Origin: Acidobacteriota bacterium
GTDB lineage: Bacteria; Acidobacteriota; Terriglobia; Bryobacterales; Bryobacteraceae
Assembly: GCA_016871135.1 (NCBI GenBank)
Contig: VFZQ01000053.1
Span: forward strand, 1-13,644
Length of the DNA: 13,644 bases
Direction of reading: 5' to 3'
Position 1 is the stretch's first letter. Every line of letters begins with the position of its first letter. The notes beneath the pieces were generated by a model, which was given only the letters and a program-made list of their open reading frames with translations, ran no database searches and had not been told where the DNA came from. Positions 8,239 through 13,644 of this stretch are shown one piece after another. The position numbers and the translations under genes are program-made.

Positions 8239-8666
8239 GGATCGTCCTCGACACCAATTTTCTGATCAGAGCTCATCGCGAGTTCGAGTCCCTCGCGAGC
8301 CGCTTGCACGGGGCCTTAGTGCGTGACGGCCACCAAATACTCGTATCGAACGAACTTCTCTCTGAAATCTCGCGAGTAATGCGATATCCCAAATTGCAGC
8401 GGATGTACGGTTTGAGCGACGCCGAACTATATGAGTACATCCAGCATCTGCGAATCACTTCCGAACTCGTCCATCTCGACCCGCTCTACCTCGCCCCCAT
8501 GCGCGACCCGTCGGATCTGATCATCCTCCAAACCGCTGAACGCGGCAGCGCCAGCACTCTCTGCACCTCCGACCGCGACTTCTCCTCGCCTGAGGTCATT
8601 GCCTACTGCGCCAGCCGTGGCATCGAAATCGTCGACGAGCAAACGCTCGCCAGCCGGCTGCTATAG
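8235..8666 (+). CDS. PIN-domain toxin (COG1569-like putative ribonuclease)
   Basis: A 143-residue PIN domain, normal full length for the family. It begins MRIVLDTNFLIRA with the invariant first acidic residue Asp6; other conserved acids are Glu44 (NELLSEISRV), Asp91/Asp94 (RDPSDLIIL) and Asp113/Asp115 (TSDRDF), which together form the Mg2+-binding centre of PIN nucleases. The DPxD and T(S/G)DxDF spacing resembles the COG1569 'putative toxin, PIN family' group more than classical VapC. The start is TTG at 8235, overlapping the upstream stop as TTGA; no ATG lies nearby and this start puts LDTN at the expected place. Family knowledge: such proteins cleave RNA and stop translation when unopposed. 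RNA target unknown. Confidence 0.88.
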   Translation: MRIVLDTNFLIRAHREFESLASRLHGALVRDGHQILVSNELLSEISRVMRYPKLQRMYGLSDAELYEYIQHLRITSELVHLDPLYLAPMRDPSDLIILQTAERGSASTLCTSDRDFSSPEVIAYCASRGIEIVDEQTLASRLL

Positions 8667-8891
8667 CTGCGGTGCACAATATGGGCGATGGCCCCAATAG
8701 CAAGCATCGTCATCGAGCAATACAAGCATGGCTACTACGGGAACTCCGTGGCGGCCAATCACAAGGCGGAATCGTCTAAGACGCCCTGGCGAACGCCCTC
8801 CAGGTTGCTCAATAACCGTCCTCGACTTTTCCATTGAAGGGCTATCAAGAGTCCTGAGAAGTATGGGCCTGCGCTGCACTCCGCGCTCCTG
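8667..8891. other. 225-bp gap without a recognised gene
   Basis: This lies between the PIN toxin and the convergent DUF4268 gene. It holds two overlapping short plus-strand frames, one from ATG at 8688 (48 codons, beginning MAPIASIVIEQYKHGYYGNS) and one from ATG at 8681 (32 codons). Neither has a good ribosome site or a similarity I can name. No clear terminator hairpin with a T-run was seen for either converging gene. Confidence 0.4.
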
Positions 8892-9887
8892 CTACGGCTC
8901 GCCGTTCCCAGGGTCCGCCCGCAGGTTGCGGACAAGTGGCGCGAACACTCCGTGCAGTTTTTCTAAACGTTGCCGAAGCCACTCAAACTGCTGCGGCCAT
9001 TGCGCTTGGTCGCGATAATCGGCGTCCAGCCGCGTATAGATTCGGCAGAGCGCCTTGTCCTCGGGATTGTGCCAGGTGAGCGGGAACGCCAGCGCGCTCT
9101 CGATATTCGCCCGCTGTTTCTCCAGTATCGAAAATTCTCGCTTGGCGTCGTCTGCATCGAGATACAGTTCAGCGCGAATCTCAGGCGCCTTCACACCCGT
9201 TTCCGAGTTGCGCCCCGACACCACCGAGGAAAGATGGATTCCGGATCTTCCGATAGCGTGGTTGGTCCAATGTTGAGGCAGCGGTTTTTGGCAGCGGACG
9301 AAGCTGCCCTTGGACTCCATGTACCGCTTGAAGCCCGTCGAGAACGCAAGCTGCGCCTGTTTGCTTTGGCTGATGTCGGCCACCGCTCCAGCGGCCTCCC
9401 GAACGGTCCTAGACCAGTCGTTGGGCTGGCTGATGATATTGAATTTCGGCGCAATTGGCGAATCGCCGATCCGCCAGAGTTCGATCTCCAAACCGAATAG
9501 GTTGATATTGTCGTCGGTTCGTTCATTCAACCAGTCCAGCGCCGCGCGATGTTCGTCGGTGAAGCGCTCGGCGACCCAGACAATGGTTACAGCATTGAGG
9601 CCGGCTGCGTACGTGAGAAGTTGGCCGAGGTGCGTATGGTCGGTCCGGTCAAGTTGGTTCTCGATGAGCACCCAGTTGTCGGTGGCCGTGTCTTTGCACA
9701 GAATGTCGGCACGAAAAGGACCAACGCTTTTTTCCTGTGCCTCACACTCGAGATCGATTCCGATCGAATCGCCCAGGAGCTTCAGGTTCTCCTCCTGCGC
9801 GAGCCACGGCGTGAAATCGCTGGCCTCGGATCTCCACCCTTCGCGCAGGTCTACTCTTTCAAGCCGGCCGAATCGGTCAGGTTTCAT
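8892..9887 (-). CDS. DUF4268 protein with PD-(D/E)xK nuclease-like N-terminal domain
   Basis: A 331-residue protein. The N-terminal half has the core of a restriction-endonuclease-like fold: Glu49 (LECEAQEK), Asp61 (GPFRADIL), then VLIENQLDRTDHTHLGQLL with Glu76 and Gln78 forming an E-x-Q version of the ExK motif, and Gln89 in the following helix (TYAAG). The C-terminal part (about 165-325) fits DUF4268, with a long helical tail rich in Trp, Gln and Arg (LEKQRANIESAL near 255-266, QQFEWLRQRLEKLHGVF near 299-315). Proteins of this type are found scattered in accessory and defence-type regions, but the substrate is not established, so DNA cleavage is an inference. AGGAGG (9898-9903) stands 10 nt before the ATG, which fixes the start. 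It is monocistronic, between two toxin-antitoxin loci, with no methyltransferase or other partner beside it. Confidence 0.85.
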   Translation of the reverse strand: MKPDRFGRLERVDLREGWRSEASDFTPWLAQEENLKLLGDSIGIDLECEAQEKSVGPFRADILCKDTATDNWVLIENQLDRTDHTHLGQLLTYAAGLNAVTIVWVAERFTDEHRAALDWLNERTDDNINLFGLEIELWRIGDSPIAPKFNIISQPNDWSRTVREAAGAVADISQSKQAQLAFSTGFKRYMESKGSFVRCQKPLPQHWTNHAIGRSGIHLSSVVSGRNSETGVKAPEIRAELYLDADDAKREFSILEKQRANIESALAFPLTWHNPEDKALCRIYTRLDADYRDQAQWPQQFEWLRQRLEKLHGVFAPLVRNLRADPGNGEP

Positions 9888-9897
9888 TGCGGCAAAT

Positions 9898-9903
9898 CCT
9901 CCT
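9898..9903 (-). promoter_or_regulatory. Ribosome binding site of the DUF4268 gene
   Basis: A perfect AGGAGG on the minus strand, 10 nt upstream of the ATG at 9887. It is among the best ribosome sites in the window and decides the start codon. Confidence 0.7.
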
Positions 9904-10052
9904 CTGTCTGCAAACGCTCATACCAAAACCGCAGCGCTCCGCGGCTCGGCGGTTAATCGGCAAGGGGGTTCGGAATCGACGGCCCTCGGCCTGCCTGGCG
10001 AAGCACCCTACCATGCCGCCGCTGATGCCGGAGCAACCCCGCTCGTCTTATC

Positions 10053-10199
10053 CTACAACGGCGGTGCCGCGCGTCGGTGATCGAGCATCAGCGCAATCGC
10101 CTCGCGCAAACTCTCCAGACACTCCTCGCGCGGAGCGCCTTGCCCATTCGGGCCCAGCGCCTAGGCACAGTAAGCCACAAACTGTATCGGGGGGTTCCA
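10053..10199 (-). pseudogene. HicB-type antitoxin remnant with in-frame stop
   Basis: On the minus strand one frame reads QFVAYCA, a TAG (10161-10163), then ALGPNGQGAPREECLESLRE and AIALMLDHRRAAPPL to a second TAG at 10053-10055. The run 'FVAYCP-LG...GQG-TREECLESLREAI-L-L' is the typical HicB partial-RNase-H-fold pattern, with the premature stop falling where Pro is usual. The first strand with a proper start is absent and no HicA toxin gene can be read beside it, so the locus seems dead. A translational restart inside the remnant cannot be excluded, but it would lack the N-terminal half of the domain. The left and right limits are approximate. Confidence 0.6.
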
Positions 10200-10302
10200 C
10201 CTTTCGATCCTTTCCGGTTGGTGTAGCAAAGCTTCTGAAGCACAGATCGAAGAAATTTTCACTCGAAACGAAGCGTTTGAAACTGAAGTTGCCCCATCGA
10301 GT

Positions 10303-10322
10303 GGTACACTACCCCACAGTGG
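10303..10322 (+). promoter_or_regulatory. Paired small palindromes upstream of higB (candidate HigA operator)
   Basis: GGTA-cac-TACC (10303-10313) is directly followed by CCAC-a-GTGG (10314-10322), the latter overlapping the higB ribosome site (GGAG, 10321-10324). HigA antitoxins normally repress their own operon by binding palindromes at this place; that these are the sites is inference. No clear -35/-10 pair with correct spacing was identified. Confidence 0.35.
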
Positions 10323-10331
10323 AGTGATGAA

Positions 10332-10628
10332 TTGATCAAATCCTTCCGCGACGACTGGCTGCATCTCTTCTTCGTCGAAGACAAGCGCTCCGCCCGAATT
10401 CCGGTCACCTTGCGGAATGCGCTCTTCCGTAAGATCCAAATGCTCGACGACGCGGCCACGGACGCAGACCTCCGCGTTCCGCCCGCGAATCACTTCGAGA
10501 AGCTTAAGAGCAAACTCGACGGTTTCCACTCGATTCGAGTCAACAAACAGTGGCGCCTGATTTTTCGCTGGAACGCTACAACCGGCGAAGCTGCCGGAGT
10601 TTACCTCGATCCCCATCGCTACGACTAA
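10332..10628 (+). CDS. higB: HigB toxin (RelE/ParE superfamily mRNA interferase)
   Basis: A 98-residue protein, the usual size for HigB. It begins MIKSFRDDWLHLFF, has the RSARIPVTLRNALFRKIQMLDDA helix pair (about 19-41) and the ending LKSKLDGFHSIRVNKQWRLIFRW (about 58-75) characteristic of the RelE-like 'plasmid maintenance killer' family; basic residues in the VNKQWRLIF segment are those associated with ribosome-dependent mRNA cleavage. The start is TTG at 10332 with GGAG 7 nt upstream; an overlapping ATG in another frame stops at once, so TTG is the sound choice. It precedes its antitoxin gene by 4 nt, the toxin-first order typical of higBA. Confidence 0.9.
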   Translation: MIKSFRDDWLHLFFVEDKRSARIPVTLRNALFRKIQMLDDAATDADLRVPPANHFEKLKSKLDGFHSIRVNKQWRLIFRWNATTGEAAGVYLDPHRYD

Positions 10629-10632
10629 CCCC

Positions 10633-10941
10633 ATGCTCCAAACCAAACGCAAACCCGCCTCGGCCGGTGAAATCCTCACCGAGGAATTCCTGCTCCCGCT
10701 CAACCTTACCCAAACCGCGCTCGCCACCGCCATGGGCGTTCAGCGCAAACACGTCAACGAACTCTGCACCGGCCGCCGCGCCGTCACGGCGCCGACCGCC
10801 TTGATCCTCGCCAAAGTCTTCGGCACCTCCGCCGACTTCTGGCTCAATGTCCAGCGCCGTCAGGATCTCTGGAACGCGATGAACTCACCGCGCGAACGCA
10901 AGCGAATCGCTCGGGCTAAGCGGCTCCACGAAGCGGCTTAG
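10633..10941 (+). CDS. higA: HigA antitoxin (XRE-family helix-turn-helix)
   Basis: A 102-residue protein. The N-terminus (PASAGEILTEEFLLPLNLTQ, about 8-27) is typical of HigA, followed by a helix-turn-helix (TQTALATAMGVQRKHVNELCTGRRAVT, about 26-52) and the family ending FGTSADFWLNVQRRQDLWNA (about 64-83). It neutralises HigB and represses the operon. It starts 4 nt after the higB stop. The C-terminal ERKRIARAKRL tail is basic. The locus appears intact. Confidence 0.92.
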   Translation: MLQTKRKPASAGEILTEEFLLPLNLTQTALATAMGVQRKHVNELCTGRRAVTAPTALILAKVFGTSADFWLNVQRRQDLWNAMNSPRERKRIARAKRLHEAA

Positions 10942-11051
10942 CGCAAATCCTCCCGCCAAGCCGCAATCAACTCCGCCGCCTCGCGCCATCTCGCCTCAAT
11001 CGTCTAGCCCCTGCCCGTTCGTACGAGGCACACGATGACCGAGACGCGGCG

Positions 11052-11390
11052 TTATCGAGCCTTCCCCCTCCTCCCAAAATCAAACCCAAACCGCTTCAGA
11101 TCCACCCGAACCCCGTGCACCACCACCCCCTCGGCCTCCAGTCGCTGCACCTGCTCAACCCCACTCGCGCCGCGCAACAGAATCTTCCCGCCCTTCCCAA
11201 TCACCCTGTGCCAAGGCAGCATCGGTCCCGCGCCCTTCAATGCCCACGCCACCTGCCGCGACCCCGTCGGATACCCCGCCGCCACCGCCACATCGCCATA
11301 CGTCGTCACGCGCCCCTTCGGCACCTTCCGCACGAAGGTCCGAATCACATCGAACATCGATTGAGGCTCACTGGATCGTTTCCCCGGCAT
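11052..11390 (-). CDS. Alkyltransferase-like protein (ATL; MGMT-fold, catalytically dead)
   Basis: An O6-alkylguanine-DNA alkyltransferase C-terminal-type domain: VPKGRVTTYGDVAVAAGYPTGSRQVAWAL, then PWHRVIGKGGKILL. The alkyl-accepting Cys of PCHRV is replaced by Trp (PWHRV), the defining change of ATL proteins, which bind alkylated guanine and hand it to nucleotide excision repair without removing the alkyl group (family knowledge). TTYG and the SRQVA Arg needed for base flipping are kept. The chosen start gives 112 residues (MPGKRSSEPQSMFDV...), because GGAGGGG (11398-11404) lies 7 nt upstream; a start 13 codons earlier (11429) is open but poorer. The chosen start overlaps the end of the DUF4288 gene by 23 nt, indicating translational coupling as the last gene of the MATE operon. 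Confidence 0.88.
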   Translation of the reverse strand: MPGKRSSEPQSMFDVIRTFVRKVPKGRVTTYGDVAVAAGYPTGSRQVAWALKGAGPMLPWHRVIGKGGKILLRGASGVEQVQRLEAEGVVVHGVRVDLKRFGFDFGRRGKAR

Positions 11391-11742
11391 CGCCAATCCC
11401 CTCCGCTTGAATCGCTCGCAAGTACTCACGCGGCGTCACGCAGTTTTGTATCTCCGCTTCCGTGAGCGACGGCTGCCAGCGAAACAACAACCGCGCGCCG
11501 TCGCCAAACTCCTCATCCATCGCCACCAAATCGTTCAACCCTCGAAAGATGAACGAAATCATCTTCCCATCCGGCTCGCGCAAATACTGCTGCGTCTTCG
11601 TGTGCCCGACGCGCAACGCCTTATCGTACGCCTCCACCGCCGACTCCGCCAGCACCGCGTGCAGATCAAAATGCACCACGCTCGACGGCTCGTCCTCCAC
11701 CCGAACTTCAGTCACGACCTCGGCCAAATACCAGTTCGCCAT
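11368..11742 (-). CDS. DUF4288 domain protein
   Basis: A 124-residue soluble protein fitting DUF4288: MANWYLAEVVTEVRVED at the start, the AVLAESAVEAYDKALRVGH helix (about 29-47), then FIFRGLNDLVAMDEEFGDGA (about 64-83) and a C-terminal TPREYLRAIQ tail. No catalytic motif is evident and the function is unknown. The ATG overlaps the end of the MATE gene by 35 nt; AAAGGAGG lies 3 nt before it, a short spacing. In turn it overlaps the ATL gene by 23 nt. Confidence 0.82.
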   Translation of the reverse strand: MANWYLAEVVTEVRVEDEPSSVVHFDLHAVLAESAVEAYDKALRVGHTKTQQYLREPDGKMISFIFRGLNDLVAMDEEFGDGARLLFRWQPSLTEAEIQNCVTPREYLRAIQAEGIGDAGETIQ

Positions 11743-13057
11743 GAGCCTCCTTTCGCCACGCGGCTAGCAACACAATACCAATCAGTATGAGCGCCACACT
11801 CAATCCGGTCCACAACCCCCGCGCGCCCCAACCACGCGAATACGTCAACCACCAGCCAAGCGGCAGGCCGATCAGCCAGTAGCATACGATATGCGTCACC
11901 ATCGCCGTGCGCGTGTCGCCGAGTCCCCGCAACGCCCCCGTCGCCACCGCCTGCACACCGTCGAAGAACTGAAACCACGCCGCGATCGCCAGCAAAGAAA
12001 CCGCCATCGCAATCACCTCGCCATCGGTCGTGTAGATCCGAGCCAATAATTCGGGCATGATCCAGAACGCCAGCGACGCTGCCAGCATGAACACCGCGCC
12101 CATCCCGATCCCGACCCACCCCGCCCGCCGCGCTCCGCCCCCATCCTTGCGGCCGACCGCCTGTCCCACCCGCACCGCCGCCGCCGACGAGATCCCCAGC
12201 GGAATCATGTACGTGATCGACGCCAGATTCAGCGCGATCTGATGCCCGCCGATCGCCACAGGCCCCAACGCGCCCAACATCGCCGTCGTCAACGCGAAGA
12301 TCGCCACTTCGAACGATATCTGCACCGCCGCCGGCAGCCCCATCCTCCAGACCTCGCCCACCCGCCGCCATCCAGGCCAGTCCGTCCACCCTCCCCAGCC
12401 ATCCCGAGCCACCGTCACCGCACACAACACCGCGACCATGTAAATCCGCGCCAGCGTCGTCGCATGTCCCGCCCCGGCAGCCCCCAACTTCGGGAATCCA
12501 AAGTGCCCATAAATCAAACAATAATTTCCAAAAATGTTGACAATATTCGCGCTGATCAGAGTGATCATCACAGGCCGCACTATATCTTGTGCCTGCAAGA
12601 ACCGCCGAAACGAGCCGTAGAGCATCAGTGGAAACGTCCCCAGACTGACCGCCCGCAGATAGCCCTGCGTTTCCTCCCGCAACGACGGATCGATTCGGAA
12701 CCAATCCATCACCGGACCCATCATCCAAGCCAGCGCCGTCAACGGCGGAGACAACAAAACCGCCATCACCAAACCCGCCGCCAGCGAACGCTTGCAGTCG
12801 CTAAGGTCCCGTCTTCCAAAGGCTTGCGCGACCAACGGGTCCAAGCCGAACATCAGCGCAATCCCGAAAACCGCGAACGTATAGTACAGTCCATGCCCCA
12901 ACGCTACCGCACCTAGTAGCTCTCTTCCCGCATGGCCCGCCATGATCGTGTCCACTACGCCCATCGTCATCCAACCCAGCTCCGCCGCTACCAACGGCAG
13001 CGCCAGTCGAAGCATCGGGCGCCACTCTTCGCGAACCATCATAATTGCCGTTGACAT
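11708..13057 (-). CDS. MATE-family multidrug/cation antiporter (NorM-like)
   Basis: About 449 residues with 12 predicted hydrophobic segments arranged in two halves, the usual MATE length. Family markers include LRLALPLVAAELGWMTMGVVDTIMAGH near the start, PLVAQAFGRRD in the first loop, and in the second half GHQIALNLASITYMIPLGIS then AAAVRVGQAVGRKD, the repeated counterpart. These proteins export cationic drugs and dyes in exchange for H+ or Na+. The ATG at 13057 is chosen because GGAG (13062-13065) is 4 nt upstream; a TTG eight codons earlier (13081) would also be in frame. It is the first gene of the MATE-DUF4288-ATL run and diverges from the MerR gene, whose -35 box overlaps its start codon. 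Confidence 0.93.
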   Translation of the reverse strand: MSTAIMMVREEWRPMLRLALPLVAAELGWMTMGVVDTIMAGHAGRELLGAVALGHGLYYTFAVFGIALMFGLDPLVAQAFGRRDLSDCKRSLAAGLVMAVLLSPPLTALAWMMGPVMDWFRIDPSLREETQGYLRAVSLGTFPLMLYGSFRRFLQAQDIVRPVMITLISANIVNIFGNYCLIYGHFGFPKLGAAGAGHATTLARIYMVAVLCAVTVARDGWGGWTDWPGWRRVGEVWRMGLPAAVQISFEVAIFALTTAMLGALGPVAIGGHQIALNLASITYMIPLGISSAAAVRVGQAVGRKDGGGARRAGWVGIGMGAVFMLAASLAFWIMPELLARIYTTDGEVIAMAVSLLAIAAWFQFFDGVQAVATGALRGLGDTRTAMVTHIVCYWLIGLPLGWWLTYSRGWGARGLWTGLSVALILIGIVLLAAWRKEAHGELVFGRGRD

Positions 13058-13078
13058 TCTTCTCCAGTTTCGTACAAT
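13051..13078 (+). promoter_or_regulatory. Near-consensus promoter of the MerR gene
   Basis: TTGACA (13051-13056, 6 of 6) and TACAAT (13073-13078, 5 of 6) are separated by 16 nt. A transcript would start near 13085, giving about 35 nt of leader before the merR-type ATG at 13120. The -35 box overlaps the MATE start codon (13055-13057) on the other strand, so the two promoters must interact. This 16-nt spacer is not the 19-20 nt of classical MerR-activated promoters, so this promoter is probably constitutive or repressed. Confidence 0.6.
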
Positions 13079-13094
13079 CAAGAAGTCCAGTCAT

Positions 13095-13110
13095 TTTCCT
13101 GAAACGGAAA
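13095..13110. promoter_or_regulatory. Inverted repeat between MATE and MerR genes (candidate MerR operator)
   Basis: TTTCC (13095-13099) and GGAAA (13106-13110) form a perfect dyad with a 6-nt spacer in the 62-bp divergent gap, 10 nt upstream of the MerR ATG. Its position is suitable for autorepression and for control of the MATE operon; no -10/-35 pair for MATE was convincing. Binding is inference. Confidence 0.35.
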
Positions 13111-13119
13111 CCACAACTT

Positions 13120-13635
13120 ATGTTCAAAACAAAAAAGAGCCGTCCTGATTCAGACCTCGCACAGAGAGAGTTCACCTCCAGCGAGATCTCGGAGGTCACC
13201 GGAGTCAGCCTTCGCCAGCTCCAATGGTGGGATGAGCAAAAAGTGGTCTCGCCGCGCCACGAAGGTCACAAGCGGATCTACCTCGCCGAAGAGGCGATCG
13301 AAATCGCGGTCATCGCAGAACTCCGGCGCAAGGGCTTCTCGCTGCAGAAGATCCGCCGCGTGCTCCGCTTCCTGCAACGCGAAATGGGCAAGCGCCTCTC
13401 CGATATCGTCGCCGCCGACAGCGACATGCATCTGGTCACCGACGGCAAGGCCATCTATCTGGAAAACGACAGCGACACCATCATCGACGTGCTCAAGAGC
13501 GCCGACCAGCCGATGTTCCTCGTCTGTGTAACCGATCAGGCCCGTTCGCTCTCGGCAAATTCCAAGCCGGCCCGCAAAGCCCCAGGCCGCGAGTCCATCG
13601 GCGTCGCCGCCGCGAAAAAACTGCGCGCCATCTAA
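13120..13635 (+). CDS. MerR-family transcriptional regulator, likely controlling the MATE operon
   Basis: A 171-residue protein starting MFKTKKSRPD. Residues 18-87 are a MerR DNA-binding domain: FTSSEISEVTGVSLRQLQWW (helix-turn-helix), EQKVVSPRHEGHKRIYLAEE (wing) and ELRRKGFSLQKIRRVLRFLQ (second helix pair). The usual RxLxYW is RQLQWW here. The C-terminal part (about 100-139) is a compact non-metal-type domain (MHLVTDGKAIYL, then QPMFLVCVTD) without the Cys triad of MerR or the effector domain of BmrR/TipA, so the ligand is unknown. A frame extension from 13045 is open but would lie upstream of the inferred promoter start, so the ATG at 13120 is preferred; only a weak GGAAA precedes it. It diverges from the MATE gene across 62 bp. 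Confidence 0.88.
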   Translation: MFKTKKSRPDSDLAQREFTSSEISEVTGVSLRQLQWWDEQKVVSPRHEGHKRIYLAEEAIEIAVIAELRRKGFSLQKIRRVLRFLQREMGKRLSDIVAADSDMHLVTDGKAIYLENDSDTIIDVLKSADQPMFLVCVTDQARSLSANSKPARKAPGRESIGVAAAKKLRAI

Positions 13636-13644
13636 TACACTTGG

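Larger units (their letters stand above)
9904..10331. other. Intergenic stretch with a decayed antitoxin and the higBA control region
   Basis: There is no intact gene between the DUF4268 gene and higB. The minus strand carries a HicB relic (10053-10199, listed separately). The part at 9956-10052, downstream of that relic, has no readable gene; one frame reads LRQAGRGPSIPNPLAD before a stop at 9953-9955, faintly like a HicA C-terminus but too short to call. From about 10200 to 10331 the DNA is less GC-rich and holds small palindromes directly before higB. Confidence 0.5.

Noticed and set aside
8688..8834. 48-codon plus-strand frame (MAPIASIVIEQYKHGYYGNS...) after the PIN toxin
   Set aside because: No good ribosome site, no recognised similarity, and an equally plausible overlapping frame starts at 8681; it may be a relic but cannot be supported as a gene.
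9953..10003. Possible HicA C-terminal fragment (LRQAGRGPSIPNPLAD) downstream of the HicB relic
   Set aside because: The similarity is faint and covers only about 16 residues, with no upstream HicA body in any frame.
10161..10733. 190-codon minus-strand frame over higB
   Set aside because: Most of it is antisense to higB and early higA; only its last dozen codons (QFVAYCA) are meaningful, as part of the HicB relic.
10938..11003. Minus-strand 21-codon frame ending AAELIAAWREDLR, overlapping the higA stop
   Set aside because: It looks like the natural C-terminal tail of a lost gene, but it is bounded upstream by an in-frame TAG at 11004-11006 and is too short to identify.
12242..12916. 224-codon plus-strand frame over the MATE gene
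   Set aside because: His/Arg/Pro/Gln-rich shadow; the minus-strand frame is a clear 12-segment MATE transporter.

Overview
The window looks like chromosomal DNA of a GC-rich Gram-negative bacterium, most likely an Acidobacteriota member near Solibacterales/Bryobacterales. This is an inference from style: a very large Oar-like TonB-dependent receptor with an N-terminal carboxypeptidase-regulatory (CarboxypepD_reg) domain, Tat-exported 'MxxTRRxLL' enzymes, and an exported acyl-esterase-type hydrolase. No rRNA, tRNA, CRISPR array, insertion sequence or phage gene was seen.

Left part (1-7864), export and polymer-degradation genes. A C-terminally cut, Tat-exported arylsulfatase (minus strand) diverges across 57 bp from a secreted two-domain alpha/beta hydrolase (plus strand). 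The hydrolase converges on a minus-strand pair: a 1107-residue TonB-dependent receptor followed 3 nt later by an unusual mannonate-dehydratase-like (UxuA family) protein with a Tat signal. A strong hairpin terminator ends that pair. Together they suggest outer-membrane uptake plus periplasmic processing of a sulfated, acylated and/or uronate-containing polymer, but the substrate cannot be read from the sequence. The receptor has a good sigma70-type promoter so close to its ATG that the mRNA may be leaderless.

Middle part (7951-10941), a small accessory island of toxin-antitoxin and nuclease-like genes: a PIN-domain toxin with an unrecognised overlapping partner, a solitary DUF4268 protein with a PD-(D/E)xK-like N-terminus, a decayed HicB antitoxin with an in-frame stop, and an intact higBA pair (toxin first).

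Right part (11052-13635), an apparent minus-strand operon with overlapping genes: MATE multidrug exporter, DUF4288 protein, and an alkyltransferase-like DNA-damage protein (Cys replaced by Trp in the PCHRV motif). It diverges from a plus-strand MerR-family regulator whose near-consensus promoter overlaps the MATE start codon, so MerR is the obvious candidate regulator of the operon.
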